A stretch of 64,000 nt of DNA from Candidatus Moranbacteria bacterium RIFCSPHIGHO2_01_FULL_55_24 (GTDB lineage Bacteria; Patescibacteria; Paceibacteria; Moranbacterales; UBA1568). This document shows, piece by piece, positions 1 through 8,733 of this stretch. The DNA lies in assembly GCA_001786575.1 (NCBI GenBank), contig MFRW01000001.1, positions 1 to 64,000 of the forward strand, written 5' to 3'. Below the pieces are notes generated by a model, which was not told the DNA's origin, did no database searches, and saw only the letters and a program-made list of their open reading frames with translations. Position numbers and translations under genes: made by a program. Position 1 is the stretch's first letter; the number at the start of each line of letters is the position of its first letter.

Positions 1-216
1 AGCGCTGATCAGGAAGAAGTCTTCGTCATCGGCGGCGGAAGCATCTATGCGCAGATGCTGCCCTCGGCAGACCGGCTGTACCTTACTCTGGTCGAAGGGG
101 ACTATGAGGCAGACACCTTTTTTCCGGAGTATCCGCTGTTCACCCAGGTGGTAAGCGAGGAACCGGGCGAGGAGAACGGCTATCGATACGCTTTCACGGT
201 TTTGGAAAAAGAATAA
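1..216 (+). CDS. folA: dihydrofolate reductase, C-terminal part (5' truncated by window edge)
   Basis: The first 71 codons visible in frame 1 end at a TAA and carry the C-terminal DHFR signature: VIGGGSIYAQML followed by the ADRLYLTLV strand and an acidic stretch ending DTFFPE. DHFR reduces dihydrofolate to tetrahydrofolate with NADPH and so supports thymidylate synthesis in the cytosol. The start and the folate-binding N-terminus lie outside the window. It heads a run of nucleotide-metabolism genes on the same strand, the next starting 11 bases downstream, so it is probably co-transcribed with them. Product call is firm from the GGG-S-I-Y motif; the gene symbol assumes an ordinary FolA. Confidence 0.85.
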   Translation, partial: SADQEEVFVIGGGSIYAQMLPSADRLYLTLVEGDYEADTFFPEYPLFTQVVSEEPGEENGYRYAFTVLEKE

Positions 217-227
217 CGCATGACGCT

Positions 228-797
228 ATGGCAAGGAAAATCATCGCACTGACAGGGGAGATGGGATCGGGGAAGGACACGGTCGCGAAATACCTGCGGG
301 AAAAATACGGGGCGCAAAGTTTCCGCTTTTCCGATGTCCTGCGGACCCTCCTTCGCGAACTGGAGCTGCCTATCACGCGTGAGAATCTCACCGGACTTTC
401 GCAAGCGCTCCGCGCCCTTTATGGAGAAAACGTGCTTGCCCTAAGCATCGCCAGAAAGGCTTCCGTACTTCCGGCAGATACGCTTCTCGTGATCGACGGC
501 ATCCGCCGCGAGTCCGATCTCCTGCCGTTCCGTGAGCAAGGCGAAATCATGTTGATTTATATCGATGCGCCGCTTGAGACGCGCTTCGAGCGCATCCAGA
601 AGCGCATGCAGAATGAAGACGAGGCGGAGAAGACATTGGAGGAGTTCAAGGGTGATCACGAGCTCGAGACCGAAATCCAAGTGCCGCTCTTGCGGGAGAA
701 AGCGACTGCCGTTATCGATAACTCCGGCACTTTGGAAGAACTGTTCGCCCAGGTGGAGGAATACTTGGAAAAACTCGCGGTGAAACAAGCTCTATGA
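228..797 (+). CDS. P-loop nucleotide kinase (dephospho-CoA kinase / dNMP kinase-like)
   Basis: 189 aa with a clear Walker A near the N-terminus (GEMGSGKDT, about residues 10-18), a DGIRRESD segment near residue 90 and an arginine-rich LID-like stretch (RFERIQKRMQ). The fold is that of dephospho-CoA kinase and deoxynucleoside monophosphate kinases. It sits between folA and a dTMP-kinase-like gene and ends in a 4-base ATGA overlap with the latter. I therefore infer a role in (deoxy)nucleotide phosphorylation rather than CoA synthesis. Substrate cannot be read from the sequence. Conserved IDAPLETR resembles the nucleotide-binding strand of AAA_18-type kinases. Confidence 0.6.
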   Translation: MARKIIALTGEMGSGKDTVAKYLREKYGAQSFRFSDVLRTLLRELELPITRENLTGLSQALRALYGENVLALSIARKASVLPADTLLVIDGIRRESDLLPFREQGEIMLIYIDAPLETRFERIQKRMQNEDEAEKTLEEFKGDHELETEIQVPLLREKATAVIDNSGTLEELFAQVEEYLEKLAVKQAL

Positions 798-1402
798 GGG
801 GAAAGATGATAGCGGTGTACGGCATCAACGGCATCGGAAAGACAACCCAGGCGGAGCGTTTGGTAGAGTACTTGGTTTCCCAGGGGAAGCAGGCGAGCCG
901 GCTCAAGTATCCGGTGTATGACCTGGAGCCGGAAGGACCGTTCATCTATAAATACCTGCGGGATCCGGAGTTCCGGGCTGCACACGAGCTTTCGACCGAA
1001 GACTTCCAGATGAAGTACGCCGAAAACCGGCGGCGCTACGAGGCCGAGCTTCTCGCCCGTCTGGAAGCGGGAGAATGGATCGTCGCCGAGGACTACACGG
1101 GTACGGGACTCGCTTGGGGACTTACCTGGGGAGCCGACCTCGAATACCTGGAAAAGATCAATCAGGGCCTCCGGGAGCCAGACCTTTCCATCCTTCTGCA
1201 CGGCGAGCGCTTCCTGACGGCTGTCGAAGCCGAGCATCGCAATGAGACGGCGGATGAGAAGATACGCATCTGCAAGAACTTCCATCTGCTCCTCGGGCTT
1301 CGGGCGGGCTGGGCCGTGGTTAATGCCAATCAGAGCATCGAAGCGGTCTCTCAAGATATGCAAAGCGTCGTGAAAAAAGCTTTTCCGACTGACCTGTCAT
1401 AA
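794..1402 (+). CDS. thymidylate kinase-like protein
   Basis: 202 aa. The N-terminus has a thymidylate-kinase-type P-loop (GINGIGKTTQAERL), a region with YPVYD that corresponds to the dTMP-binding loop, and an EDYTGTGLAWG segment matching the DR(Y/F)-like catalytic strand, though the usual DRY arginine is not evident there. dTMP kinase phosphorylates dTMP to dTDP in the cytosol. The start at 794 overlaps the upstream stop (ATGA). An in-frame ATG at 806, preceded by GAGGGG, is an alternative start. Neighbours folA and dut support a dTTP supply function. The C-terminal half is divergent, so a related nucleotide kinase is possible. Confidence 0.65.
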   Translation: MRGKMIAVYGINGIGKTTQAERLVEYLVSQGKQASRLKYPVYDLEPEGPFIYKYLRDPEFRAAHELSTEDFQMKYAENRRRYEAELLARLEAGEWIVAEDYTGTGLAWGLTWGADLEYLEKINQGLREPDLSILLHGERFLTAVEAEHRNETADEKIRICKNFHLLLGLRAGWAVVNANQSIEAVSQDMQSVVKKAFPTDLS

Positions 1403-1407
1403 GATTT

Positions 1408-1833
1408 ATGGAACTCCAAGTAAAAAAACTCGATCCAGAAGCCAAGCTCCCGACGCGGGCGCATGCCGATGATGCCGGGCTGGATCTCTACGCCCTTGAA
1501 GAAAGCATTCTGGAGCCGGGAGCGCGCCTGGCGGTGCGGACCGGCATCGCGCTGGCCATTCCCAAGGGCTTCACGGGCCTGGTCTGGGACAAGTCCGGTC
1601 TGGCAGCCAAAGCGGGCATCAAGACCATGGGAGGAGTGGTCGACGCGGGCTACCGGGGAGAAGTGCAGGTCATCGTAGTAAACATCGGTCCCCTTCCCTA
1701 TACCGTAGAAAAGGGCGCGAAAATCGCCCAGCTTCTGGTACAGAAAGTCGAACTTCCCGAAATTTGCGAAGTGAGCGAATTAGATGATACCCTACGAGGA
1801 GAGGGCGGATTCGGAAGCACCGGCACCCACTAG
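1408..1833 (+). CDS. dut: dUTP diphosphatase
   Basis: 141 aa, the usual trimeric dUTPase length. All five motifs are in order: AGLDLYA (motif 1), WDKSGLA in the place of the PRSG loop (motif 2), GVVDAGYRGEV with catalytic Asp and Tyr (motif 3), GAKIAQLLV (motif 4) and the C-terminal arm RGEGGFGSTG (motif 5). It hydrolyses dUTP to dUMP and pyrophosphate, keeping uracil out of DNA and providing dUMP for thymidylate synthesis. It starts 5 bases after the thymidylate-kinase-like gene and is followed after 13 bases by a DNPH1-like gene. Confidence 0.95.
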   Translation: MELQVKKLDPEAKLPTRAHADDAGLDLYALEESILEPGARLAVRTGIALAIPKGFTGLVWDKSGLAAKAGIKTMGGVVDAGYRGEVQVIVVNIGPLPYTVEKGAKIAQLLVQKVELPEICEVSELDDTLRGEGGFGSTGTH

Positions 1834-1846
1834 AAGGGGAGGGTCT

Positions 1847-2257
1847 ATGAAAATCTATTTTGCCAGTTCTACCCGGGAAACCTATGAAGACCGGGAGATG
1901 AATTTCCAAATCGTCCAGGCTCTGCGACGGTACGGCAAAGTTTTTTCAGAACGGAGCGAGCTAAGCGATACGAGCGCGCTCGGAATGAAGCCGCGGAACT
2001 CCGATATCTATCAGCATGAAGTAGGACTCCTCAAGGATTCCGACGTGCTAGTTGCCGAAGTGAGTGAGCCGTCGCTCGGCGTAGGGTACGAAATCGCGCT
2101 CATGGAGCAGATGAAAAAACCCGTGCTCTGCCTCTTCCGTAAGAAGGAAGACCATCATGCGCTCTCGGTGATGGTCGCAGGGAATGAGAAACTGATGATC
2201 CGGCAGTATCAAGGCCCTCTGGATCTGCGGCGGATTTTCCGCGAATTTTTCAAATGA
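1847..2257 (+). CDS. DNPH1-like 2'-deoxynucleoside 5'-phosphate N-hydrolase / nucleoside deoxyribosyltransferase family
   Basis: 136 aa from the ATG at 1847, which has a strong ribosome-binding site (AAGGGGAGGG) just upstream; longer in-frame starts lie inside dut. The sequence begins KIYFASSTR and carries the family hallmark DVLVAEVSEPSLGVGYEIA, which holds the catalytic glutamate and is nearly identical to the DNPH1/Rcl motif. The family cleaves the N-glycosidic bond of deoxynucleoside monophosphates or transfers deoxyribose between bases. Next to dUTPase and a dTMP-kinase-like gene it probably removes unwanted dNMPs or recycles bases. Whether it hydrolyses or transfers cannot be decided here. 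Confidence 0.8.
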   Translation: MKIYFASSTRETYEDREMNFQIVQALRRYGKVFSERSELSDTSALGMKPRNSDIYQHEVGLLKDSDVLVAEVSEPSLGVGYEIALMEQMKKPVLCLFRKKEDHHALSVMVAGNEKLMIRQYQGPLDLRRIFREFFK

Positions 2258-3735
2258 TATCAAGTATGAAGTATACCCCTGTCATCGGCATGGAAGTGCA
2301 CGCAGAATTGAAGACTCTCTCGAAGATGTTCTGCGGCTGCAAGAACGGTCTCGGTCTCGAAACCGAGCCGAACGTGCATATCTGCCCGGTCTGCACCGGC
2401 CAGCCGGGGACGCTTCCGGTGCCCAACGCGCGCGCGATCGAAAGCGTGCAGCGGGTGGGACTGGCGCTCGGATGCACGCTCCGCAAGAAAGCGAAATTCG
2501 ACCGCAAGAATTACTTCTACCCCGATCTTCCGAAGGGCTACCAGATCTCCCAGTACGACGAGCCTTTCTGTGAGGCTGGCGAGATGGAGGTGCTCGGCAA
2601 GAAATTCCGCATCACGCGCGTCCACTTGGAAGAGGATACTGGCAAACTGACGCATCCGGCGGGCGCCGACTATACGCTTGTGGATTTCAACCGGGCCGGA
2701 GTGCCGCTTATGGAGCTAGTGACCGAGCCGGATTTCGGGAGCGGCCAGGAAGCGCGCGCTTTCTGCCAGGCGCTCCAGCAGGTTCTCCGCTATCTCGAAG
2801 TATCGGATGCCGATATGGAGAGGGGCCAGATGCGCTGCGAAGTGAATATCTCTCTCTACAAAGAAGGTGCAGACCGCCTTTCCGGCACCAAAGTGGAGAT
2901 CAAGAACCTGAACTCTTTCCGAGTAGTGGAGCGCGCGATCGAATACGAGATCAAGCGCCAGAGCGAAGCGCTCGATAAAGGAGAGGAAATCATCCAGGAG
3001 ACCCGCGGCTGGGACGAGAATCGGAGCGCTACGGTCTCCCAGCGCAAGAAAGAATCGGCCCATGACTACCGTTACTTCCCCGAGCCGGACATCCCTCCCT
3101 TCGAATTTGCCGATGCCGATATCGAGAGACTGAAGCAGTCTCTGCCGGAATTGCCGCATGAGAAAGCGAAGCGTTTCCAGTCGGAATACGCGCTTCCCGA
3201 AGCGGACGTCATCGTTCTGACCGAAGACCGCCGCTTCTCGGAATTCTTCGAAGAGGTCGCGAGCGAGCTCGATGCCAAGAAGCAGGCCGGAGAGATGGCG
3301 ACGGAAATGGAACGTGCGCGGAAATTAGCGGTGAATTACCTTCTGACCGAGCTTCGCAAGCACTTGCAAGTTGCCGGACAGAGCATCGCGGATGTCAAAA
3401 TCACGCCCGAGGACTATGCGGAATTCATCGCGATCGTCGCGGATGGCAAGATCAACTCAAGCGCAGCGCAGACGGTGCTTCTCGAGATGTACAAAGGCGA
3501 GGATAACGATCCCTCGCATATCATCGAGCGGTTGAACCTGGAACAGGTGAGCGATACCGGAGCTCTGGAAGTGGCAGTCGATGTTGTGCTTTCGGCCAAC
3601 GAGAAGTCGGTCGCGGATTATCGGGCCGGCAAAGAGAATGCTCTCAAATTCCTCATGGGGCAGGTGATGGCTGCTACGAAGGGTCGCGCTAACCCGCAGA
3701 TAGTGCTAGAGATATTGAAAGAGAAGTTAAAGTAA
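2254..3735 (+). CDS. gatB: aspartyl/glutamyl-tRNA(Asn/Gln) amidotransferase subunit B
   Basis: 493 aa from the ATG overlapping the upstream stop; ATG 2266 (MKYTPVIGMEVH) is an equally good start and gives 489 aa. N-terminal GatB signatures are GMEVHAEL and CPVCTGQPGTLPV, with paired cysteines (CGC, CPVC) for zinc binding. The YqeY-like C-terminal helical domain is present (about residues 345-490). GatB recognises mischarged Glu-tRNA(Gln) or Asp-tRNA(Asn) and transfers ammonia from GatA to make Gln-tRNA or Asn-tRNA. No gatA or gatC is in this window, so the operon is split. A perfect terminator hairpin follows about 45 bases after the stop. Confidence 0.95.
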   Translation: MISSMKYTPVIGMEVHAELKTLSKMFCGCKNGLGLETEPNVHICPVCTGQPGTLPVPNARAIESVQRVGLALGCTLRKKAKFDRKNYFYPDLPKGYQISQYDEPFCEAGEMEVLGKKFRITRVHLEEDTGKLTHPAGADYTLVDFNRAGVPLMELVTEPDFGSGQEARAFCQALQQVLRYLEVSDADMERGQMRCEVNISLYKEGADRLSGTKVEIKNLNSFRVVERAIEYEIKRQSEALDKGEEIIQETRGWDENRSATVSQRKKESAHDYRYFPEPDIPPFEFADADIERLKQSLPELPHEKAKRFQSEYALPEADVIVLTEDRRFSEFFEEVASELDAKKQAGEMATEMERARKLAVNYLLTELRKHLQVAGQSIADVKITPEDYAEFIAIVADGKINSSAAQTVLLEMYKGEDNDPSHIIERLNLEQVSDTGALEVAVDVVLSANEKSVADYRAGKENALKFLMGQVMAATKGRANPQIVLEILKEKLK

Positions 3736-3778
3736 GGTGCAAGCGTGGACGCTTCCTGATGACAAGAAAATATAAAAT

Positions 3779-3812
3779 AATCCCAGTGCCGTTTTCGACA
3801 CTGGGATTTTCC
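3779..3812 (+). terminator. bidirectional intrinsic terminator after gatB
   Basis: Perfect 10-bp stem AATCCCAGTG / CACTGGGATT with a 10-base loop, followed by TTTTCC on the plus strand and A-rich sequence on the other side. It can also serve transcripts coming from the convergent side. Confidence 0.85.
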
Positions 3813-4096
3813 ATTTCCCCGTTCCCATCCCAGAGCAACCCTCCAGGGAGACGTGCACTCGCTCCGGCGTGCTCGCTTACTTCATTCCAGGACGGAAAAC
3901 TTTTTCTGAAAGAAAAAGACCATGCTTTTCCGTCCTTCCAAGCCTTCCTGGCAGGGTTCTCTGGGAAGGATTTCAAAATATCCTGAACCCCAGATTTTTT
4001 CGGAATGAGCTCTCCGCTGGAAGAGAGCGAATGTCTCTCGGAAAGATCGTGGGGTGAATGGTATTGAGAAAGATGTCCGAGAAATCCCTAGAAGCA
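3813..4096. other. structured intergenic stretch without a convincing gene
   Basis: About 285 bases between gatB (+) and miaA (-). Short open frames here have no recognisable motif or ribosome-binding site. Several inverted repeats occur in a row: 10-bp arms at 3890-3899 and 3926-3935 that enclose a second 8-bp stem (3900-3907 with 3911-3918), CCTTCC/GGAAGG at about 3943-3968, GCTCTC/GAGAGC at about 4008-4027 and CCTAG/CTAGG near 4088-4102. It may be an RNA gene or a decayed element; I do not recognise a family. Confidence 0.4.
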
Positions 4097-4999
4097 CTAG
4101 GCTTTTTCTATAATCTCCAAAGCGGATTCGGTATTTTTGATCCAATGGATATCCCAGCCGGCGGCTTCCATGCGGCGGAGCCAGGTCATCTGGCGCTTGG
4201 CGTAGCGGCTGATTTCCTGGAGAAGGAGGGTTTCCATCTCGGCGCGCTTCAGTTTCTTCTGGAGGAAGAGCGCGATGTATTTGTACTCGAGACCGAAACT
4301 CTCGAGGCGCTTCCAGCTGACGCCTTCTTTGTTGAGGCGTTCGACTTCCTGGACAAGACCTTCCCGAAAGCGCTTCTTGAGGCGGAGGCGGATATTCTCC
4401 AGCACCGTGCGCCGCTCCGGATCGAGAGCCAGGATGACGTAACGTTCGTTTCGGATCTTGGGTGTGCCTGCTTCGGGCACCTTGCCGAGAACCTCGATGA
4501 TCTCCAGGGCGCGGATGAGGCGAAGGGGATTCTTCTTGTCGATCGTCTTGGCTCGCACGGGATCTTTGGCGGAGAGTTCGGCAGAGAGTTCCTCGAGGGA
4601 TTTCTTGCCGAGCCGTTCGCGGAGTTCGGGATTCGGCTTCACGCCGGGGAAGGATTGGTTCTCGATGAAGGTCTGGACCCAGAAGCCGGTGCCGCCGGCG
4701 ATGATCGGAAGCTTTCCTCTTTCCAGGATCTCCTGGTGCGCTTTCTTGGCATCGCGCAGGAAGTGGGTGACATTGTAGTCCTCTTTCGGGTCCGCGATAT
4801 CCAAGAGATGGTGCGGAGCGAGCGCTTGCTCGGCTTTCGTCACTTTGCCGCTGCCGATATCCATGCCGCGATAGACTTGGCGGCTGTCGGCCGAGATGAT
4901 CTCACCGTCGTATTTCTGGGCCAGAGAAATAGCCAAATCCGACTTGCCGGAGGCAGTCGGTCCGAGGATGACGATGGTCTTGGGAGAATTCTTTTCCAT
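4097..4999 (-). CDS. miaA: tRNA dimethylallyltransferase
   Basis: 300 aa, normal length. P-loop GPTASGKSDLA (about residues 13-23), the DSRQVYRGMDIGSGK substrate motif, GGTGFW, and the C-terminal KRQMTWLRR region all match MiaA. It adds a dimethylallyl group to N6 of A37 in tRNAs reading UNN codons, using dimethylallyl diphosphate. It is on the minus strand, downstream of dnaE with about 40 bases between, so read-through from dnaE is possible. A TAGAGT sequence lies within 10 bases upstream of the ATG and could be a -10 for an almost leaderless transcript, but no -35 is clear. Confidence 0.95.
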   Translation of the reverse strand: MEKNSPKTIVILGPTASGKSDLAISLAQKYDGEIISADSRQVYRGMDIGSGKVTKAEQALAPHHLLDIADPKEDYNVTHFLRDAKKAHQEILERGKLPIIAGGTGFWVQTFIENQSFPGVKPNPELRERLGKKSLEELSAELSAKDPVRAKTIDKKNPLRLIRALEIIEVLGKVPEAGTPKIRNERYVILALDPERRTVLENIRLRLKKRFREGLVQEVERLNKEGVSWKRLESFGLEYKYIALFLQKKLKRAEMETLLLQEISRYAKRQMTWLRRMEAAGWDIHWIKNTESALEIIEKA

Positions 5000-5040
5000 A
5001 GATACTCTACTCTAGAGGACTCTGCCGGATGAAGCAAGCT

Positions 5041-8000
5041 TTATGCCACAGACACGACGCCGGCAAGACTCTGGAGCGCGGAGAGAAGACTCTCGTCCCG
5101 AGTGACGGAGAAAGAGGTTTCAAGGAGGGTGCCCTGGATTTCCAGGACTACCTTTTCCTGCCCCGAAGGCGCTTTCTTTAGGAGCGCGGAGAGGTCTTCT
5201 ATGGTATTGGCCGGGGCGCTATCCGCGATGCGGATAACGAGCTTGCCTTTGGGAAGCGGCGCCTGGGAAGCGGCGCGCTCGGCGACGCTCTGGCGGGTCG
5301 CTTCGCCGCGGGCGAACTGTTCTACGGTCTTCTCTGACAAGCGTTCCACGCTCTCGGCGATGACGCGGAGCGAGCCTTCTTTCTGCGAGAGGCGCGCGGA
5401 AACGATCGCGATCTCATCCTCTTTCCAGGAGTCTCCGGTGGCTTCGGCGGTCTTGCCGAAGACGAGGATTTCGACGCGGCCGGTCATGTCTTCGAGGCCC
5501 ACGAAGTACATGGTGCTGCCGTTCTTGGTGAGCACTTTGCGGACAGCGGTGATAACACCGCCGATGCGGACTCGCGCATTATCGGAAAGCTTGTCGAGAT
5601 CGCGGATCGGGGTCGCGGTCTTGGTCAGGTATTCGTGGTACTCGGATACCGGGTGATCAGTCACGTAGAGGCCGAGAAGCTCTTTTTCCCAGCCAAGCTT
5701 GCTTTTCTTGTCTGCGACCTCGGCCTGGGCGAGCCGGATCCGGCTCTTGGGCAGGGGCAGGTCTCCGAAGAGGCTGTTGGCGTGATTTTCGGTGAGGGAT
5801 TTGCTGTTCTTGGCGTGCTGGAGGATGGCATCCAGGCTCTGGAGCAGCTGGTTCCGTTCGCCGAAGTTATCAAGCGCGCCGACCTTGATGAGCGCTTCGA
5901 CGGATTTCTTGTTGAGGTCTTTGGTCTGGACCCGCTCGACAAGCGCCTCGAGCGTCTCGTACTTGCCGTTCCGTTTCCGCTCTTCCACGATCTCATGCGC
6001 GACCAGATGACCGACATTCTTGATGGCGTTCAGTCCGAAGCGCACGCGCTCCTTTCCGTCTGCACCCATGATGACGGCGAATTCCTCGAAGCTTTCATTG
6101 ACATCCGGCGGGAGGACTTCGATGCCCATTTCGCGGGTCTCGCGCACTTCGATGGCGATGCGGTCGATATTGTCCTGGTCGCTCGTGAGGAGCGCGGCCA
6201 TGAACTCGGCCGGGTAGTGAGCCTTCAGGTAAGCCGTCTGGTAGCCGATGAGGGCGTAGCAGGCGGCGTGGGAACGGTTGAAACCGTAGCCGGCGAACGG
6301 TTCGATGAACGCGAAGACCTGTGCGCCGATCTTCTTGCCGACACCGGTCTTCTCGCAGCCCTCGATGAATTTCTCGCGCTGTTCGGCGACGAGTTCCTTG
6401 ATCTTCTTGCCGACCGCTTTGCGCAGGACGTCCGCTTCGCCGAGAGAGAAACCGGCGAGGTCGCGAGCGATCTGCATGAGCTGTTCCTGATAGACGGCGA
6501 CGCCGTAGGTATTCTCAAGAATCGGCTCGAGGAGGGGGTGGAGGTATTCGACTTTCTTGGTGCCGTGCTTTCCGCCGATGAAGTCGGGGATGTACTCCAT
6601 CGGTCCCGGGCGGTAGAGGGCGACCATCGCGATGATGTCCTCGAAAACGGTCGGCTTGAGCTGTTTCAGGTAGCGCTTCATGCCAGTCGATTCCAGCTGG
6701 AAGACTCCGGTCGTGTGGGCGTCCTGCAGGAGCTTATAGGTAAGCTCGTCATCCAGGGGAATCCGCTCGATCGAGATGTCGACACCCTTGGTCTTCCGCA
6801 CGATGCGGAGCGTGTTCTGGATGATGGTGAGGTTCTTCAATCCCAGGAAGTCCATCTTGAGGAGGCCGATCTTCTCGACGGCGTTCGCTTTGGTGGAAGC
6901 GGCGTACTGGGTCACTACGCCTTCGCGCGAGCCCGAGACTTTCTGGAGCGGCGTGTATTCGGTGACCGGGTCTTTGGTGATGACCACGCCGCAGGCATGC
7001 ATGGAAGCATGGCGGGCCAATCCTTCCACGGTCATCGCGGTGTCGATGAGCTTCTTCGCATCGGCGTTCCCTTCATACCAGGCTTTGAATTCTGGTACTT
7101 CCTCGAGAGCCTTTTTGATCGAGGTGAACATGGGGATCATCTTGGAAGTCTTGTCGCAGAGGTCGTAGGGGAAGCCGAGCGCGCGCCCCACGTCGCGCAC
7201 GGCGGCGCGGGCGGCCATGGTTCCGAAGGTGATGATCTGCGCTACGTGGTCGTTCCCGTATTTGGAACGGACGTAGTTCAAGACGTCGTCGCGGCGGTTA
7301 TCGGCGAAGTCCATATCGACATCGGGCATGGAGATGCGCTCCGGATTGAGGAAGCGCTCGAAGAGAAGGTCATACTTGATGGGGTCGAGGTCGGTGATGC
7401 CGGTGAGGTAGGCGACGAATGATCCGGCGGCCGAGCCGCGGCCGGGGCCGACGACCACGCCGTTCTCCTTGGCCCAGTTGACGAAGTCCTGGACGATCAA
7501 GAAGTATGAGGCGAAGCCGGTACTCTCGATGACGCCAAGCTCGTAGTCGAGGCGCTTCCGGTGTTCATCGGTGACTTCGCTTTGGTCCGGATAGCGTTTG
7601 GTGAGGCCGATCTCGCAGAGCTCGCGCAGGTAGCCGTCAGCCGTCTTGCCCTCCGGCAGGGGGAATTCCGGCAGATGATTCTCGCCGGTCTTGAGCTTGA
7701 AGTCGATCGCATCAACAATCACCCCGGTATTCTCGATCGCTTCCGGGATGTCTTTGAAGATCTCGGACATCTCTTCCGGGCTCCGGAGCGAGAGGTCGAG
7801 ATTCATCATGCTGAAGCGCTCGTGGTCCGAGACTTTCTTGTTGTCGCGGATGCAGAGGAGGACATCCTGGACTTCGGCGTCTTCTTTGCGCACATAGTGC
7901 ACGTCGACAGCGGCGACTACCGGGATGCCGGTCTCGCGGCTGATCTGGATCAGGCCCTGGTTGGCGAGGATCTGGTTCTCGTACTGGAGATGCGGGCCGA

Positions 8001-8520
8001 GCTCGAGGTAGAAGTTGCCGGCGCCGAAGATATCCTGGTATTCGAGAGCGATAGCCTTGGCACGCTCGTAATTGCCGTAGATGATCTCGGAGGGCACTTC
8101 GCCCTGGAGCGATCCGGAAAGCGCGATGAGGCCCTCGCTGTGCTCCCGGAGGAGATTCTTGTCCGCGCGGGCCTTGTAATAGAAGCCCTCGAGCTGGGCG
8201 ATCGAGATGATCTTCATGAGGTTCTTGTACCCGGTCTCGTTCTTGGCGAGGAGGACGAGCTGGTGCCGGCGCCGGTCCTCTGCGGTATTGTTCTTGCTCG
8301 CGAGGTTTTTGGCGACGAAGATCTCCGCCCCGATAATCGGCTTGATCCCGTAGTCCTTGGCATGCGTGTAGAATTCGACCGCGCCGTAGAGAGCCGAGGT
8401 GTCGGTGAGTGCGAGCGCGGTCATGCCGAGTTCCTGGGCGCGCTTCAGAAGAGCATCGATAGTCGGGAGCGCCGTGAGGAGCGAGTAGTGCGAGTGGACG
8501 TGGAGATGGGTGAAACTCAT
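5041..8520 (-). CDS. dnaE: DNA polymerase III alpha subunit
   Basis: 1159 aa from the ATG at 8520 (MSFTHLHVHSHYS); a longer frame upstream reads through the leader and is not expected to be protein. Domains: N-terminal PHP (HVHSHYSLL, residues 1 to about 190), polymerase palm with catalytic aspartates in PDVDMDFAD (about 397-401) and KMDFLGLKNL (about 556), helix-hairpin-helix region near 800-900, and an OB fold (VRIGGVITAVRKV, about 985-1070). It is the replicative polymerase. The PHP histidines appear intact, so proofreading or pyrophosphatase activity could reside there. miaA lies just downstream. Its own -10 (TATACT, 8661-8666) lies directly after the terminator of the upstream gene. Confidence 0.96.
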   Translation of the reverse strand: MSFTHLHVHSHYSLLTALPTIDALLKRAQELGMTALALTDTSALYGAVEFYTHAKDYGIKPIIGAEIFVAKNLASKNNTAEDRRRHQLVLLAKNETGYKNLMKIISIAQLEGFYYKARADKNLLREHSEGLIALSGSLQGEVPSEIIYGNYERAKAIALEYQDIFGAGNFYLELGPHLQYENQILANQGLIQISRETGIPVVAAVDVHYVRKEDAEVQDVLLCIRDNKKVSDHERFSMMNLDLSLRSPEEMSEIFKDIPEAIENTGVIVDAIDFKLKTGENHLPEFPLPEGKTADGYLRELCEIGLTKRYPDQSEVTDEHRKRLDYELGVIESTGFASYFLIVQDFVNWAKENGVVVGPGRGSAAGSFVAYLTGITDLDPIKYDLLFERFLNPERISMPDVDMDFADNRRDDVLNYVRSKYGNDHVAQIITFGTMAARAAVRDVGRALGFPYDLCDKTSKMIPMFTSIKKALEEVPEFKAWYEGNADAKKLIDTAMTVEGLARHASMHACGVVITKDPVTEYTPLQKVSGSREGVVTQYAASTKANAVEKIGLLKMDFLGLKNLTIIQNTLRIVRKTKGVDISIERIPLDDELTYKLLQDAHTTGVFQLESTGMKRYLKQLKPTVFEDIIAMVALYRPGPMEYIPDFIGGKHGTKKVEYLHPLLEPILENTYGVAVYQEQLMQIARDLAGFSLGEADVLRKAVGKKIKELVAEQREKFIEGCEKTGVGKKIGAQVFAFIEPFAGYGFNRSHAACYALIGYQTAYLKAHYPAEFMAALLTSDQDNIDRIAIEVRETREMGIEVLPPDVNESFEEFAVIMGADGKERVRFGLNAIKNVGHLVAHEIVEERKRNGKYETLEALVERVQTKDLNKKSVEALIKVGALDNFGERNQLLQSLDAILQHAKNSKSLTENHANSLFGDLPLPKSRIRLAQAEVADKKSKLGWEKELLGLYVTDHPVSEYHEYLTKTATPIRDLDKLSDNARVRIGGVITAVRKVLTKNGSTMYFVGLEDMTGRVEILVFGKTAEATGDSWKEDEIAIVSARLSQKEGSLRVIAESVERLSEKTVEQFARGEATRQSVAERAASQAPLPKGKLVIRIADSAPANTIEDLSALLKKAPSGQEKVVLEIQGTLLETSFSVTRDESLLSALQSLAGVVSVA

Positions 8521-8666
8521 ATTTTCTGGAAATAAAAAAACGCCGAATTCAATAAGAAACAGGCGTGTTCGGTTGGAGAACGATGTGTGGCATATGTGTT
8601 TGGTATCCCTCATAGCCCAGGACTCGCCTTTGGGTTTTGCAGGGAAACAGGTTCCTCTGGAGTATA
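8521..8666 (-). promoter_or_regulatory. dnaE promoter and leader with weak terminator-like hairpin
   Basis: A TATACT -10 box (8661-8666 on the minus strand) would give a leader of about 135 bases before dnaE. Near its end a short stem ACGCC/GGCGT (8540-8566) is followed by seven U residues, about 12 bases before the start codon, which is the layout of a weak attenuator. No good -35 is seen. Confidence 0.4.
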
Positions 8667-8667
8667 G

Positions 8668-8711
8668 CAAAAAAAGAAAGAGCCCTCCATACGCTGTATG
8701 AAGGGACTCTT
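8668..8711 (-). terminator. intrinsic terminator of the DUF218-like gene
   Basis: On the minus strand a stem with arms around AAGAGTCCCTTCATAC and GTATGGAGGGCTCTT (one mismatch and one bulge, 3-base loop) is followed by TCTTTTTTT. It closes the transcript of the gene ending at 8734. Confidence 0.8.
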
Positions 8712-8733
8712 GATATTTCTCATGCCCGAGTTC

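Noticed and set aside
3759..3986. Open frame of 75 codons after gatB
   Set aside because: It runs through the terminator hairpin and has no ribosome-binding site.
5635..7422. Long open frame (595 codons) antisense to dnaE
   Set aside because: It mirrors dnaE codon use; composition is skewed to Glu/Asp/Val/Phe with no motif. A shadow frame of a moderately GC-rich gene.
8521..8670. 50-residue N-terminal extension of dnaE
   Set aside because: It reads through the leader and -10 region; homology begins at MSFTHLHVHSHYS.
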